A stretch of DNA of 64,000 bases. Source: Teichococcus oryzae. Its GTDB lineage: Bacteria; Pseudomonadota; Alphaproteobacteria; Acetobacterales; Acetobacteraceae. The notes beneath the pieces are model-generated. The model was not told where the DNA came from, ran no database searches, and saw only the letters and a list, made by a program, of their open reading frames with translations. This document shows positions 25,907 to 33,583 of the stretch, in pieces (position 1 is the first letter of the stretch; every line of letters starts with the position of its first letter). The stretch is taken from contig NZ_VUKA01000014.1 of the NCBI RefSeq assembly GCF_008386565.1, positions 1 to 64,000 on the forward strand, in the 5' to 3' direction. The position numbers were made by a program, and so were the translations under genes.

Positions 25907-26611
25907 ATGGCCCGTAAAACTGTAACCCGGCTTTTCGACACCCGCGAGCACGCCCTGGCGGCGCTGCGCGACCTGGAGGCCGCCGGCTTCTCGCATGACG
26001 ACATCGGCATCGTCGCCAGCAATGGCGACACCCAGGACCCCGTGCGAGGGCACGACACTACTGAATCCACCTCCTCCGGTGCCGGGATCGGCGCGACGAT
26101 CGGCACCCTGGTGGGTGGCGGCGCAGGTCTGGCGGCGGGGCTTGGTGCACTTGCCATTCCCGGGATCGGGCCGGTGGTCGCCGCTGGCGCCCTGGTCGCC
26201 GCGCTGACCGGCGCGGGTGCCGGTGCCGCCGCCGGCGGGCTGGTAGGCAGCCTGACAGGCGCCGGTGTCAGCGAGTCGGAAGCCCATGTCTATGCCGAGG
26301 GGATGCGCCGCGGCGGCAGCATGGTGACGGTGCAAACCGACGAAGCCCGCGAGGCCGAGGTCGTCGGTATCCTGAACCGTCACAACCCGGTGAACATCAC
26401 CGAGCGCGAGGCCAGCCTGCGGGCCAGCGGCTGGCGCGGCTACGAGGAGGAGCGGACCGGCGACCCGAACCTGCCGCCCACCGCCGGCGCGACGGCCGGC
26501 ACCCCCCTGGGTACCCCCCCGGGCACGACCACGGTCGCGACCCCGGGTCCCAGCACCAGCGGGGGCATCGCCGACGCGCCCGGCACGCTGCCCTCCGATC
26601 GCCGCATCTGA
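25907..26611 (+). CDS. General stress protein 17M-like (YflT domain) protein
   Basis: A 234-residue protein. The N terminus VTRLFDTREHALAALRDLEAAGF with DIGIVASNG matches the YflT/GSP17M domain. A glycine-alanine core follows (GAGIGATIGTLVGGGAGLAA and a second stretch), typical of glycine-zipper segments that can insert in or contact membranes. Then comes a second alpha/beta part with VSESEAHVYAEGMRRGGSMV and AREAEVVGILNRH, and a disordered P/T/G tail. Homologues are linked to stress. The ribosome site is AAAGGTG before ATG 25907. A convergent hairpin follows. Confidence 0.72.
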   Translation: MARKTVTRLFDTREHALAALRDLEAAGFSHDDIGIVASNGDTQDPVRGHDTTESTSSGAGIGATIGTLVGGGAGLAAGLGALAIPGIGPVVAAGALVAALTGAGAGAAAGGLVGSLTGAGVSESEAHVYAEGMRRGGSMVTVQTDEAREAEVVGILNRHNPVNITEREASLRASGWRGYEEERTGDPNLPPTAGATAGTPLGTPPGTTTVATPGPSTSGGIADAPGTLPSDRRI

Positions 26612-26618
26612 GGCTCCC

Positions 26619-26641
26619 GCCCGGCGGCATGTCCGCCGGGC
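26619..26641. terminator. Hairpin between convergent YflT-like gene and ggt
   Basis: A perfect 9-bp stem (GCCCGGCGG / CCGCCGGGC) with a CATGT loop starts 8 bp after the stop at 26611. It also faces the ggt stop at 26657. No T run. Confidence 0.55.
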
Positions 26642-26656
26642 CAGGGGCAGCGCCGT

Positions 26657-28345
26657 TCAGCGCCGCCCCACCTCCGGATTAAAGCGCACATCCGGCCGCG
26701 CCAGGCCACCCGAGATGCCGACCGGCGTTCCATCGGCCCGCCAGCAGGCGGCGCCTTCCAGCATGCCATCGTCGCGGAACCGCACCGCGGCCATGCCGCC
26801 CCCGATATGCTTCACGCGCTGCACCTGATGGCCGAGCGCGGCGAGGCGCTCGGCCACATCGGCCGCCACGGTTGGCTCCAGTTCCAGCGTGTGACCCTGG
26901 GTCCAGATGCGCGGCGCCTCGACGGCGTCCTGCAATTCCATGCCGTGGTCGATCAGGTTGATCACCGCCTGCATGGCCGAGCCGAAGATGCGCAGGCCAC
27001 CCGGCAAGCCAAGGGCAAAGACCGGCTTGCCATCCTTGCGCACAATGGTCGGCGCCATGGAGGTGAAGACCCGCTTGCCCGGCGCCACAGACAGCGCCTG
27101 GCCCGGATGTGGGTCGAAGTTGAACATGTAGTTGTTGGCGATCAGCCCGGTGCCGGGAATGGAGAAGCGGGCGCCGAACAGGCTGTTGATGGTTTGCGTG
27201 GTGGCGACGATGTTGCCGGACGAATCGGCCACCGTGACATGGGTGGTGTTGGCGCTCTCGGCCTGCGGGATGCCGGGTGCCCAGTCCCGCGCCCGGTCGC
27301 GCCGCAGCAGCGCTCGGCGCTCGGCCGCGTAGTCCTTTGAGGTGAGCCGCGCCACCGGCACCTTGACGAAGGCCGGATCGGCGGTCGCCACGGCCCGGTC
27401 CGCGAAGCCCATCTTCAGGGCCTCTGCCAGCAGGTGGATGGTGTCGGCGCTGCCGGAGCCAAGCGCCGCCAGGTCATATTCTTCCAGCAGGTTCAGCATC
27501 TGCGTCATGTGGACGCCGGAGGAGGAAGGCGGCGGCGGCGCCAGCACCTCGAAGCCGCGGTAATGGCCGATGACCGGCTCCCGCCCGGCCACGCCGTAGG
27601 TTTCCAGGTCCGCGATGGTGATCAGGCCGCCGCTGGCCGCCATGTGCGCCGCCAGCGCGCGGCCGATCTCCCCGCCATAAAGCGCCTTCGGCCCCTCGGC
27701 GGCGATCAGCCGCAGCGACTCGGCCAGGGCCGGCTGCTTCAGCAGGGTGCCGGCCTCGGGCGCCGCGCCGCCGGGCAGGAAGGTGGCGGCGAGGCCCGGG
27801 TCACGCGAAAGATCCTCCGCCGCGTCGATCACGGCACCGCGCAGATAGGGGGTGACGCGAAAGCCGTCGGCGGCGGCGCGGATGGCCGGCCGCAGCACCT
27901 CGCCGAGCGGCATTGTGCCGTGTTCGGCCAGCGCCTTGCACCAGCCGGCCAGCGCGCCCGGCACGCCCATGGCAAGAACGCCGACCTTGTTTTCCAGCCC
28001 TTCCGTTTCCTGGTAGTCGGGCAGGCTGTCGGAGATGGGCCGGTACATGTCGGGCCGCGCCGCGGCGGGGGCGGTGGAAAGCCCGTCCAGCACCAGGTGG
28101 CGGCCATCGGCCAGCCGGATATGCGCCACGCCGCCGCCCAGGGGGCCGACCATCATCGGCTCCACCACCGTCAGGGTGAACAGCGCCGCGATGGCAGCAT
28201 CGATCGCGTTGCCGCCCGACAGCAGCATCTCCGCCCCGGCGGAGGAAGCCACGGGGTGGTTGGTGACCACCATCCCCCTGCTGGCCAGGGCCGGCTGCTT
28301 TTCCCGCGTGAAGGGCGAACCGGCGCGGGATCGCCAGCCGCTCAT
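26657..28345 (-). CDS. ggt: Gamma-glutamyltransferase
   Basis: A 562-residue Ntn-hydrolase that cleaves or transfers gamma-glutamyl groups, for example from glutathione. The N-terminal part has GMVVTNHPVASSAGAEMLL and GGNAIDAAIAALFTLTVVEP. The self-cleavage site is SANTTHVTVADSSGN; Thr367 aligns with the nucleophile that becomes the N terminus of the small subunit. The small subunit retains MAPTIV and GLPGGLRIFGSA. No signal peptide is visible, so unlike many GGTs it may be cytosolic. ATG 28345 is chosen over an in-frame TTG at 28354. Related enzymes can act on acyl side chains, so glutathione specificity is not proven. Confidence 0.85.
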   Translation of the reverse strand: MSGWRSRAGSPFTREKQPALASRGMVVTNHPVASSAGAEMLLSGGNAIDAAIAALFTLTVVEPMMVGPLGGGVAHIRLADGRHLVLDGLSTAPAAARPDMYRPISDSLPDYQETEGLENKVGVLAMGVPGALAGWCKALAEHGTMPLGEVLRPAIRAAADGFRVTPYLRGAVIDAAEDLSRDPGLAATFLPGGAAPEAGTLLKQPALAESLRLIAAEGPKALYGGEIGRALAAHMAASGGLITIADLETYGVAGREPVIGHYRGFEVLAPPPPSSSGVHMTQMLNLLEEYDLAALGSGSADTIHLLAEALKMGFADRAVATADPAFVKVPVARLTSKDYAAERRALLRRDRARDWAPGIPQAESANTTHVTVADSSGNIVATTQTINSLFGARFSIPGTGLIANNYMFNFDPHPGQALSVAPGKRVFTSMAPTIVRKDGKPVFALGLPGGLRIFGSAMQAVINLIDHGMELQDAVEAPRIWTQGHTLELEPTVAADVAERLAALGHQVQRVKHIGGGMAAVRFRDDGMLEGAACWRADGTPVGISGGLARPDVRFNPEVGRR

Positions 28346-28628
28346 GCCGCCCAATCCTGGCGGGCCATACCGGAACCATTCCTGGGGGCGGTTCCGGGGG
28401 CGCCCCGGCCTGGGCTTTGCAGATGCAAGGGCTTCACCAGGATCTCCTTTCCTCCGGACACGGCACGCAGCCCGTGACCTCCGCGCCGCCGCCGGAAATG
28501 GCGGCGATGATTCAGCCTGTCAGGCTCGCGCCAGTTCCTGCGCTTGTCCAGGGCAAGGCTGGCCTCGGCGGCCGAAGCTCCCATATGGTCGGCACCCGAT
28601 ATGCATCGCCAGCCTTGGAGCCGCCCGC
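28346..28628. other. Divergent intergenic region, no gene seen
   Basis: These 283 bp separate ggt on - from the ankyrin gene on +. The frames here are shadow frames with poor codon use. GGAG at 28617-28620 is the ribosome site of the ankyrin gene. I found no convincing promoter pair or operator. Confidence 0.5.
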
Positions 28629-29168
28629 ATGACTGAACATCCCGACACCGAGCCATCACGGGATGCGGTGATCGCCTTTGCTGGCCGCGTCTTCGACGCC
28701 GCGCGTGCCGGCAATGCCGGGGCGCTGGCGGAATGGCTGGGCCAGGGCCTGCCGCCCAACATGAGCAACGACAAGGGCGACACGCTGCTGATGCTGGCCG
28801 CCTATCATGGCCGGCCCGATGCGGTGCGCGTGTTGCTGGAGCATGGCGCGGACCCGAACCGGCTGAACGATCGCGGCCAGACGCCGGTGGCGGGCGCCGC
28901 CTTCAAGGGCGACCTCGCCGTGGTGGAACTGCTGCTGCAACATGGCGCGCAGGTCGATGCCGCCGGGGCGGATGGCCGCACCGCCTTCATGACCGCCGCC
29001 ATGTTCAACCGGGTGGAGATCATGCAGCTTCTGCTGGCGCGCGGCGCCAATGCCTGGGCACGCGACGCTGTTGGCAGGACGGCGCTGGATGCCGCGCGGA
29101 CCATGGGCGCGTCGGAAGCGATGGCGCTGCTGGAAGGGGCGCCGCCGCCCACGGCTGATCCGGCCTAG
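28629..29168 (+). CDS. Ankyrin repeat protein
   Basis: A 179-residue soluble protein made of an N-terminal helix and about four ankyrin repeats. The repeat marks are GDTLLMLAAYHGRPDAVRVL, GQTPVAGAAFKGDLAVVELL and GRTAFMTAAMFNRVEIMQLL, with a last capping repeat GRTALDAARTMGASEAMALL. Ankyrin repeats bind other proteins; the partner is unknown. There is no signal peptide, so it acts in the cytosol unless exported by other means. GGAG sits eight bases before ATG 28629. Its TAG stop shares the palindrome CTAG with the stop of the convergent racemase gene. Confidence 0.85.
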   Translation: MTEHPDTEPSRDAVIAFAGRVFDAARAGNAGALAEWLGQGLPPNMSNDKGDTLLMLAAYHGRPDAVRVLLEHGADPNRLNDRGQTPVAGAAFKGDLAVVELLLQHGAQVDAAGADGRTAFMTAAMFNRVEIMQLLLARGANAWARDAVGRTALDAARTMGASEAMALLEGAPPPTADPA

Positions 29169-29872
29169 CGCCCCGCCCAGCGCAGCGCGGCCAGCGCCAG
29201 CGCGTCGATGGTGTCCACCAGCGGCAGGCCGATCTCGGCCTGCGGCCCGGCCTGGATGCCGAGCGGGATCTCCGTGCAGCCCAGCACCACGGCCGCGGCG
29301 CCCCGGTTCCGGAGGTTGCGGGCCGCCTCGGCCAGCGGCGCATAGGCCTCGGCCACGCGATTGGCCTTCACCAAGGCGATGCCGGGGGAAACCAGCGCCT
29401 CCATTTCCGCCGGGTCGGGGACGATGCACTCATAGCCGCGCTGGTCCAGCCGCTCCTGGTAGAGCCGCATCGCGAGGGTGCCGGCGGTGCCCATGACGCC
29501 AATGCGGCCCCCTGCGATGCCCTGCCGCAGGAGGTCCTCGGCGGCGGCATCGACGATGTGCAGGATCGGCAGCGAGGTCGCCGCCGCCATGCCGTCGAAC
29601 CAGCCATGGGCGGTGTTGCAGGGAATGGCGATGGCGCCGCAGCCGGCGGCCTCCAGCCCGCGGATGCCGCGCACCAGCCAGGGCAGCGGGTCCTCGCCGC
29701 CGCCGAGGCGGGCGGCGGTGCGGTCCGGCACGCGAGGGTCGGACCAGAGCAGGGCGGGAAGGTGATCCTGGTCGCGCGCGGCAGGGGTCAGCAGGGTCAG
29801 CCGCAGCATGAACTGCGCGCTGGCCAGCGGACCCATGCCGCCGAGGACGCCAAGAAAGGGTGTGTCGGACAT
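29165..29872 (-). CDS. Aspartate/glutamate racemase family protein
   Basis: A 235-residue member of the Asp/Glu racemase superfamily. It starts FLGVLGGMGPLASAQFML and carries both catalytic cysteines: Cys85 in IAIPCNTAHG and Cys199 in VVLGCTEIPL. Pyridoxal phosphate is not needed by this family. It interconverts L- and D-aspartate or a related amino acid; the peptidoglycan enzyme MurI is a separate branch. A GTG at 29884 is in frame and overlaps the upstream TauE stop by four bases, so the start may lie there instead of ATG 29872. Its last 4 bases overlap the ankyrin gene. Confidence 0.83.
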   Translation of the reverse strand: MSDTPFLGVLGGMGPLASAQFMLRLTLLTPAARDQDHLPALLWSDPRVPDRTAARLGGGEDPLPWLVRGIRGLEAAGCGAIAIPCNTAHGWFDGMAAATSLPILHIVDAAAEDLLRQGIAGGRIGVMGTAGTLAMRLYQERLDQRGYECIVPDPAEMEALVSPGIALVKANRVAEAYAPLAEAARNLRNRGAAAVVLGCTEIPLGIQAGPQAEIGLPLVDTIDALALAALRWAGR

Positions 29873-29880
29873 GAGGGTGC

Positions 29881-30666
29881 TCACAAACCAAGGCCATCGG
29901 CCACCAGCTTCAGGCCGGTGGCGCCAAGAAGGACATAGATGACGCGATAGAACAAACGGTCGGAGATGCGCCGCTGCATCCAGACGCCGAGCCGCACCCC
30001 GACCGGCGCCAGGGGCAGCAGCACCAGGCTGGTCAGCAGGTTGGACAGGCTGAGCTGACCCAGCAGCGCATAAGGCAGCAGCTTCACGTAATTCACCGTG
30101 CCGAAGAACACGACGGTGGTGGCGGCGAGCTGCGCCCGCTCCATCCGCAGGGGATACAGATAAACAGCCAGCGGCGGCCCGCCGGCATGGGCGATGGTGG
30201 AGGTGAAGCCGGACACTGCGGACCAGAAGCCGCCGCGCGCCGCGCTGTGCGCCGCCGGGGCCGGGGACGCCCCATGCCGCCCGAGCCATAGCGAACGCGC
30301 CAGAAAGGCCAGCGCGATGCCGCCCACCATCAGCTTGATGGCCTGATCCGTCATCACCCCGAAGGCGAAGGCGCCGATCAGGATGCCAAACAGCCCGCCC
30401 GGCAGGATCACCCGCATCTCTCGCCTGTTCCAGCGGCCCCACCAGGCCCGCAACCCGGCGATGTCCATGGCGCAGAGAATCGGCAGGGCGATGGCGGCGG
30501 CCTGCGGCGCCGGGATCAGCAGCGCCATGGCGGGAACCGAGAGATTGCCGCCGCCCGAGGCGAAGCCGCCCTTGCTGATGCCCGTGATCAGCAGCGCCGG
30601 CACGGCCAGGGCATAGAACCACGGATCGGTGATGAGGTAGTCGGACCAGGGGGAATGGGGTGGCAC
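29881..30666 (-). CDS. Sulfite exporter TauE/SafE family permease
   Basis: A membrane protein of about 262 residues in the TauE/SafE (DUF81) family. It has paired hydrophobic repeats, with LITGISKGGFASGGGNLSVP in the first half and FWSAVSGFTSTIAHAGGPP in the second, both family signatures. Homologues export sulfite, sulfoacetate or similar anions. The frame is open to an ATG at 30741 that would overlap the divergent exporter start by two bases. I prefer the GTG at 30666, which removes a non-conserved proline-rich N terminus, but neither start has a good ribosome site. It is upstream of, and possibly coupled to, the racemase gene. Confidence 0.75.
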   Translation of the reverse strand: MPPHSPWSDYLITDPWFYALAVPALLITGISKGGFASGGGNLSVPAMALLIPAPQAAAIALPILCAMDIAGLRAWWGRWNRREMRVILPGGLFGILIGAFAFGVMTDQAIKLMVGGIALAFLARSLWLGRHGASPAPAAHSAARGGFWSAVSGFTSTIAHAGGPPLAVYLYPLRMERAQLAATTVVFFGTVNYVKLLPYALLGQLSLSNLLTSLVLLPLAPVGVRLGVWMQRRISDRLFYRVIYVLLGATGLKLVADGLGL

Positions 30667-30739
30667 GGGCTGACGCGACCTTGGCGGCGGTGTAAGCACA
30701 CTGCCCGCAACGTCCCTGAACGCCAAGGTCAACACCCGC

Positions 30740-31570
30740 ATGGAACATATGACTGATCCCTATTGGCTCGCGGTGCTGGCCTTCGCCATGGCCGTGACCG
30801 GCCTGCTGTCCGGCACGCTGGCCGGGCTGCTCGGCGTCGGCGGCGGCATCGTCATCGTGCCGGTGCTGTTCAACGTCTTTCCGCTGCTCGGCATCCCGGA
30901 GGCGGTGCAGATGAAGCTCGCCGTCGGCACCAGCCTGGCCACCATCATCCCGACCTCCATCGTCTCGGCGCGCAAGCACCATGCCAAGGGCGCCATCGAC
31001 ATGGGGCTGCTGCGGGCGATCTGGCCGTCGATGATCCTGGGCGTCGCGCTGGGAACGATCCTGGCGATCTGGCTGCATGGCGACGCCCTTTCCGGCGTGT
31101 TCGCCGTGATCGCCCTGCTGGTGGCGCTCAACATGGGCTTCACCGGGGTGGACTTCAAACTGCGCGACCAGACGCCGCGCGGCCCCGGCCTGTGGGGCAT
31201 CGGCGGCTTCATCGGCACCGTTTCGGCTATGATGGGCATCGGCGGCGGCACGGTGGGCGTGCCGATCCTGTCGATGTTCGGCACGCCGATCCGCTCCGCC
31301 GTGGCGACCGCCTCGGTCTTCGGGCTGATCATCTCCATCCCGGCCACGGTGGGCTTCATCTGGGGCGGCTGGGGCAACCCGCTGCTGCCGCCCTTCTCGG
31401 TGGGCTACATCAACCTGATCGGCTTCGCGCTGATCGTGCCCAGCTCGATCCTGGCGACGCCCTGGGGCGTGCATCTGGCGCACACCATCCCGCCGCTGAT
31501 GCTGAAGCGGGCCTTCGCCCTGTTCCTGGCGATCACCGCGGTGCGGATGTTCTACGCCCTGCTGACCTGA
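30740..31570 (+). CDS. Sulfite exporter TauE/SafE family permease, second copy
   Basis: A 276-residue inner-membrane protein of the same family, divergent from the first copy. Signature segments are LLSGTLAGLLGVGGGIVIVP in the first half and GFIGTVSAMMGIGGGTVGVP in the second, the paired GxGGG motifs of the pseudo-two-fold repeat. The two copies differ clearly in sequence, so this is not a recent duplication. Substrate is likely a small sulfur-containing or carboxylate anion. ATG 30749 is an alternative start. The 3' end overlaps the convergent nsrR gene by 19 bp. Confidence 0.82.
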   Translation: MEHMTDPYWLAVLAFAMAVTGLLSGTLAGLLGVGGGIVIVPVLFNVFPLLGIPEAVQMKLAVGTSLATIIPTSIVSARKHHAKGAIDMGLLRAIWPSMILGVALGTILAIWLHGDALSGVFAVIALLVALNMGFTGVDFKLRDQTPRGPGLWGIGGFIGTVSAMMGIGGGTVGVPILSMFGTPIRSAVATASVFGLIISIPATVGFIWGGWGNPLLPPFSVGYINLIGFALIVPSSILATPWGVHLAHTIPPLMLKRAFALFLAITAVRMFYALLT

Positions 31571-32040
31571 GGCAGTGGGGGCGGGGGCGCTTCCAGCCCC
31601 AGAAGGGCCCTCAGCGCCTCCTGGCGCGGGGCCAGCAACTCGGCCAGCGTGACGCCGTCCAGCACGGCCATGAAGGCCGCCAGCGCCTCCGCCAGCGCGG
31701 ATTGCAGCCGGCAATGGCCGGCGATCAGGCAGGGGCCGCCGGATGGCAGGCCGTCCGCGCCGGCGAAACAGGCCACCAGCGCCAGATCCTCCTCCGTCGC
31801 GCGCACCACATCGCCCACCCGGATGGCCTCAGGCGGGCGCGCCAGCCGCAGCCCGCCGCCGCGCCCGCGCACCGTGTCCAGGAAGCCCGCGCGGCCCAGC
31901 CCGTGCACCACCTTGGTCAGATGGTTCTCCGAAATGCGGAAGGCCGCCGCGATCTCCGCGATGGAGGCGAGGCGCCCGCTGCGCAGCCCGACGAAGATCA
32001 GGGTGCGCAGGGCGTAATCCGTGTGAAGGGTCAGGCGCAT
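31552..32040 (-). CDS. nsrR: Nitric oxide-sensing Rrf2 family repressor NsrR
   Basis: A 162-residue Rrf2 regulator. The winged helix spans about residues 1-75 (LTLHTDYALRTLIFVGLRSG, IAAAFRISENHLTKVVHGLG, RGRGGGLRLARPPEAIRVGD). Cys91, Cys104 and Cys110 are the ligands of the NO-sensitive Fe-S cluster. The gap between the first two is 12 residues, against 4 in E. coli NsrR, so this protein has an insert in the cluster loop. The end ALAAFMAVLDGVTLAELL is typical. The open frame runs to 32094, but ATG 32040 starts at the conserved MRLTLHTDYALR. It is divergent from its classic target hmp, with two NsrR-like boxes between them. Confidence 0.88.
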   Translation of the reverse strand: MRLTLHTDYALRTLIFVGLRSGRLASIAEIAAAFRISENHLTKVVHGLGRAGFLDTVRGRGGGLRLARPPEAIRVGDVVRATEEDLALVACFAGADGLPSGGPCLIAGHCRLQSALAEALAAFMAVLDGVTLAELLAPRQEALRALLGLEAPPPPLPQVSRA

Positions 32041-32044
32041 AATA

Positions 32045-32067
32045 AAGGTATATAGCACTTGCACCTT
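32045..32067. promoter_or_regulatory. NsrR-like box 1, next to nsrR
   Basis: AAGGTATAT and TTGCACCTT are 9-bp half sites separated by 5 bp, giving the 23-bp NsrR box layout. Six of nine positions are symmetric. It lies directly upstream of nsrR and overlaps the likely hmp -35, so it fits autoregulation plus hmp repression. Confidence 0.55.
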
Positions 32068-32087
32068 CAATTCAGCAGGTCCTATAA
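32059..32087 (+). promoter_or_regulatory. Putative hmp promoter
   Basis: TTGCAC (32059-32064) and CTATAA (32082-32087) are 17 bp apart. The -35 lies in the right arm of box 1 and the -10 touches box 2, so bound NsrR would block RNA polymerase. Confidence 0.5.
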
Positions 32088-32108
32088 GGTGCATAGTTTA
32101 TGCATCTT
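32086..32108. promoter_or_regulatory. NsrR-like box 2, at the hmp transcription start
   Basis: AAGGTGCAT, 5 bp, then ATGCATCTT: an inverted repeat with 8 of 9 symmetric positions. It agrees closely with the known 23-bp enterobacterial NsrR consensus (AAGATGCAT half sites). It covers the region just after the hmp -10. Confidence 0.75.
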
Positions 32109-32123
32109 TAGGTAGGACGTGCG

Positions 32124-33326
32124 ATGCCAGCTCCGCTCAGCGACGCCACCATCCAGATCATCAAGGCAACTGTTCCCGCCCTTGAGGCGCACGGCCTCGA
32201 CATCACCCGCGCCATGTATGCGCGGCTGTTCCAGGACCCGGCGATCCGTGGCCTGTTCAACCAGTCGCACCAGGGCGCCTCGGACAAGCAGCCGCGCGCC
32301 CTGGCGGGGGCGGTGCTGGCCTATGCGCGCAACATCGACAACCTGCCGGCCCTGGCCGGTGCGGTGGAGCTGATCGCGCAGAAGCATGTCTCGCTCGACA
32401 TCCAGCCGGAGCACTACGAATCGGTGGCGACCGCGCTGCTCGGCGCCATTGGGGAAGTGTTGGGGGAGGCGGCGACGCCGGAGATCCTGGCCGCCTGGGG
32501 CGAGGCCTATTGGTTCCTGGCGCATCTGCTGATCGGCCGGGAAGCCGAGATCTACCAGGCCCATGAAGCGGCCCCTGGCGGCTGGAAGGGCTGGCGTGAC
32601 TTCGTGGTGGCCGAGCGCGTCGCCGAAAGCGCGGTGATCACCTCCTTCCTGCTGCGGCCCGCCGATGGCGGCAAGGTGATGCGGCACCGCCCCGGCGAAT
32701 ATCTGGGGCTGGAACTCACCATCGCCGGGCAGCCGCCGATGCGGCGCAACTACAGCATCTCCTCGGCGCCGGATGATGCGGACTACCGCATCTCGGTCCG
32801 GCGGGACGGGCTCGCTTCCTGCTGGCTGCACGACCACGCGGTGGCGGGAACGCGGCTGCGCGTGGCGGCGCCGGCCGGCGATTTCATGCTGCGGGAAAGT
32901 GGCCGGCCTATCGTGCTGCTCTCGGGCGGCGTCGGCCAGACCCCGCTGTTGAGCATGCTGGAGGACCTGCTGGCCCGCCGGCCCGAGGCCGAGCTGCATT
33001 GGGTGCATGGCACGCTGGACGGCACCACCCATGCCTTCGGCGCCCGATTGCGGGAGCTGGCGGCGCGCCACCCAGGCCTGCGCGTCACCACCTTCTACGA
33101 GGTGCCGAGGCCGCAGGACCGGTTCGGCGAGGATTTCGACCTGGCCGGTCGCCCCTCCCTCGCCTGGCTGCTGTCCGAGACGCCGGCGCGCGAGGCCGAC
33201 ATCCATCTTTGCGGCCCGCGTCCCTTCCTGGGTTATTTCGTGCCCGGCCTTCAGGCGGCGGGGCTGGCCGCCGACCAACTCCATTACGAGTTCTTCGGCC
33301 CGGCCGAGGCGCTGCAGGCGGCCTGA
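32124..33326 (+). CDS. hmp: Flavohemoprotein, nitric oxide dioxygenase
   Basis: A 400-residue flavohemoglobin that turns NO and O2 into nitrate using NAD(P)H. The globin domain (about 1-140) has the distal Tyr32 in AMYARLFQDP and the proximal haem His88 in IAQKHVSLDI. The reductase part has the FAD-binding RNYSISSAP and the NAD(P)-binding VLLSGGVGQTPLLSMLE, and the end has YEFFGP. All key residues are present. The gene is divergent from nsrR with two NsrR boxes, so it should be induced by NO. Confidence 0.94.
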   Translation: MPAPLSDATIQIIKATVPALEAHGLDITRAMYARLFQDPAIRGLFNQSHQGASDKQPRALAGAVLAYARNIDNLPALAGAVELIAQKHVSLDIQPEHYESVATALLGAIGEVLGEAATPEILAAWGEAYWFLAHLLIGREAEIYQAHEAAPGGWKGWRDFVVAERVAESAVITSFLLRPADGGKVMRHRPGEYLGLELTIAGQPPMRRNYSISSAPDDADYRISVRRDGLASCWLHDHAVAGTRLRVAAPAGDFMLRESGRPIVLLSGGVGQTPLLSMLEDLLARRPEAELHWVHGTLDGTTHAFGARLRELAARHPGLRVTTFYEVPRPQDRFGEDFDLAGRPSLAWLLSETPAREADIHLCGPRPFLGYFVPGLQAAGLAADQLHYEFFGPAEALQAA

Positions 33327-33583
33327 CCTTCCCGCCCCGGAGGGGATGGAGGCGCGGGGAGCCGGGTGGAACAGGAGGCTGTTCCCCCGACCCGCTTGGA
33401 CAGGCTGCGTGGCGCCGCATCGGCTGCCGCGTGCCCATGCCCTGCGCAACCTGACCGGCCGGCTGGCGCATTCCCACCAGGCATCGCCCGGCGCCGGTGA
33501 ATTCGGCGCCGCGGCGCCCTGGACGAAGTCGGCGCGGCAGGTGAGGCTGCGGCCACCGGAACCGGCGAGGGGCAGGCGGCAAG
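33327..33583 (+). other. Intergenic region after hmp, no gene seen
   Basis: These 257 bp lie between hmp and the start of the catabolic block. One hairpin, GGAACAG GAGG CTGTTCC (33368-33385) followed by CCC, may end the hmp transcript. No clear promoter for the downstream operon was found, although one is expected here. Confidence 0.4.
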
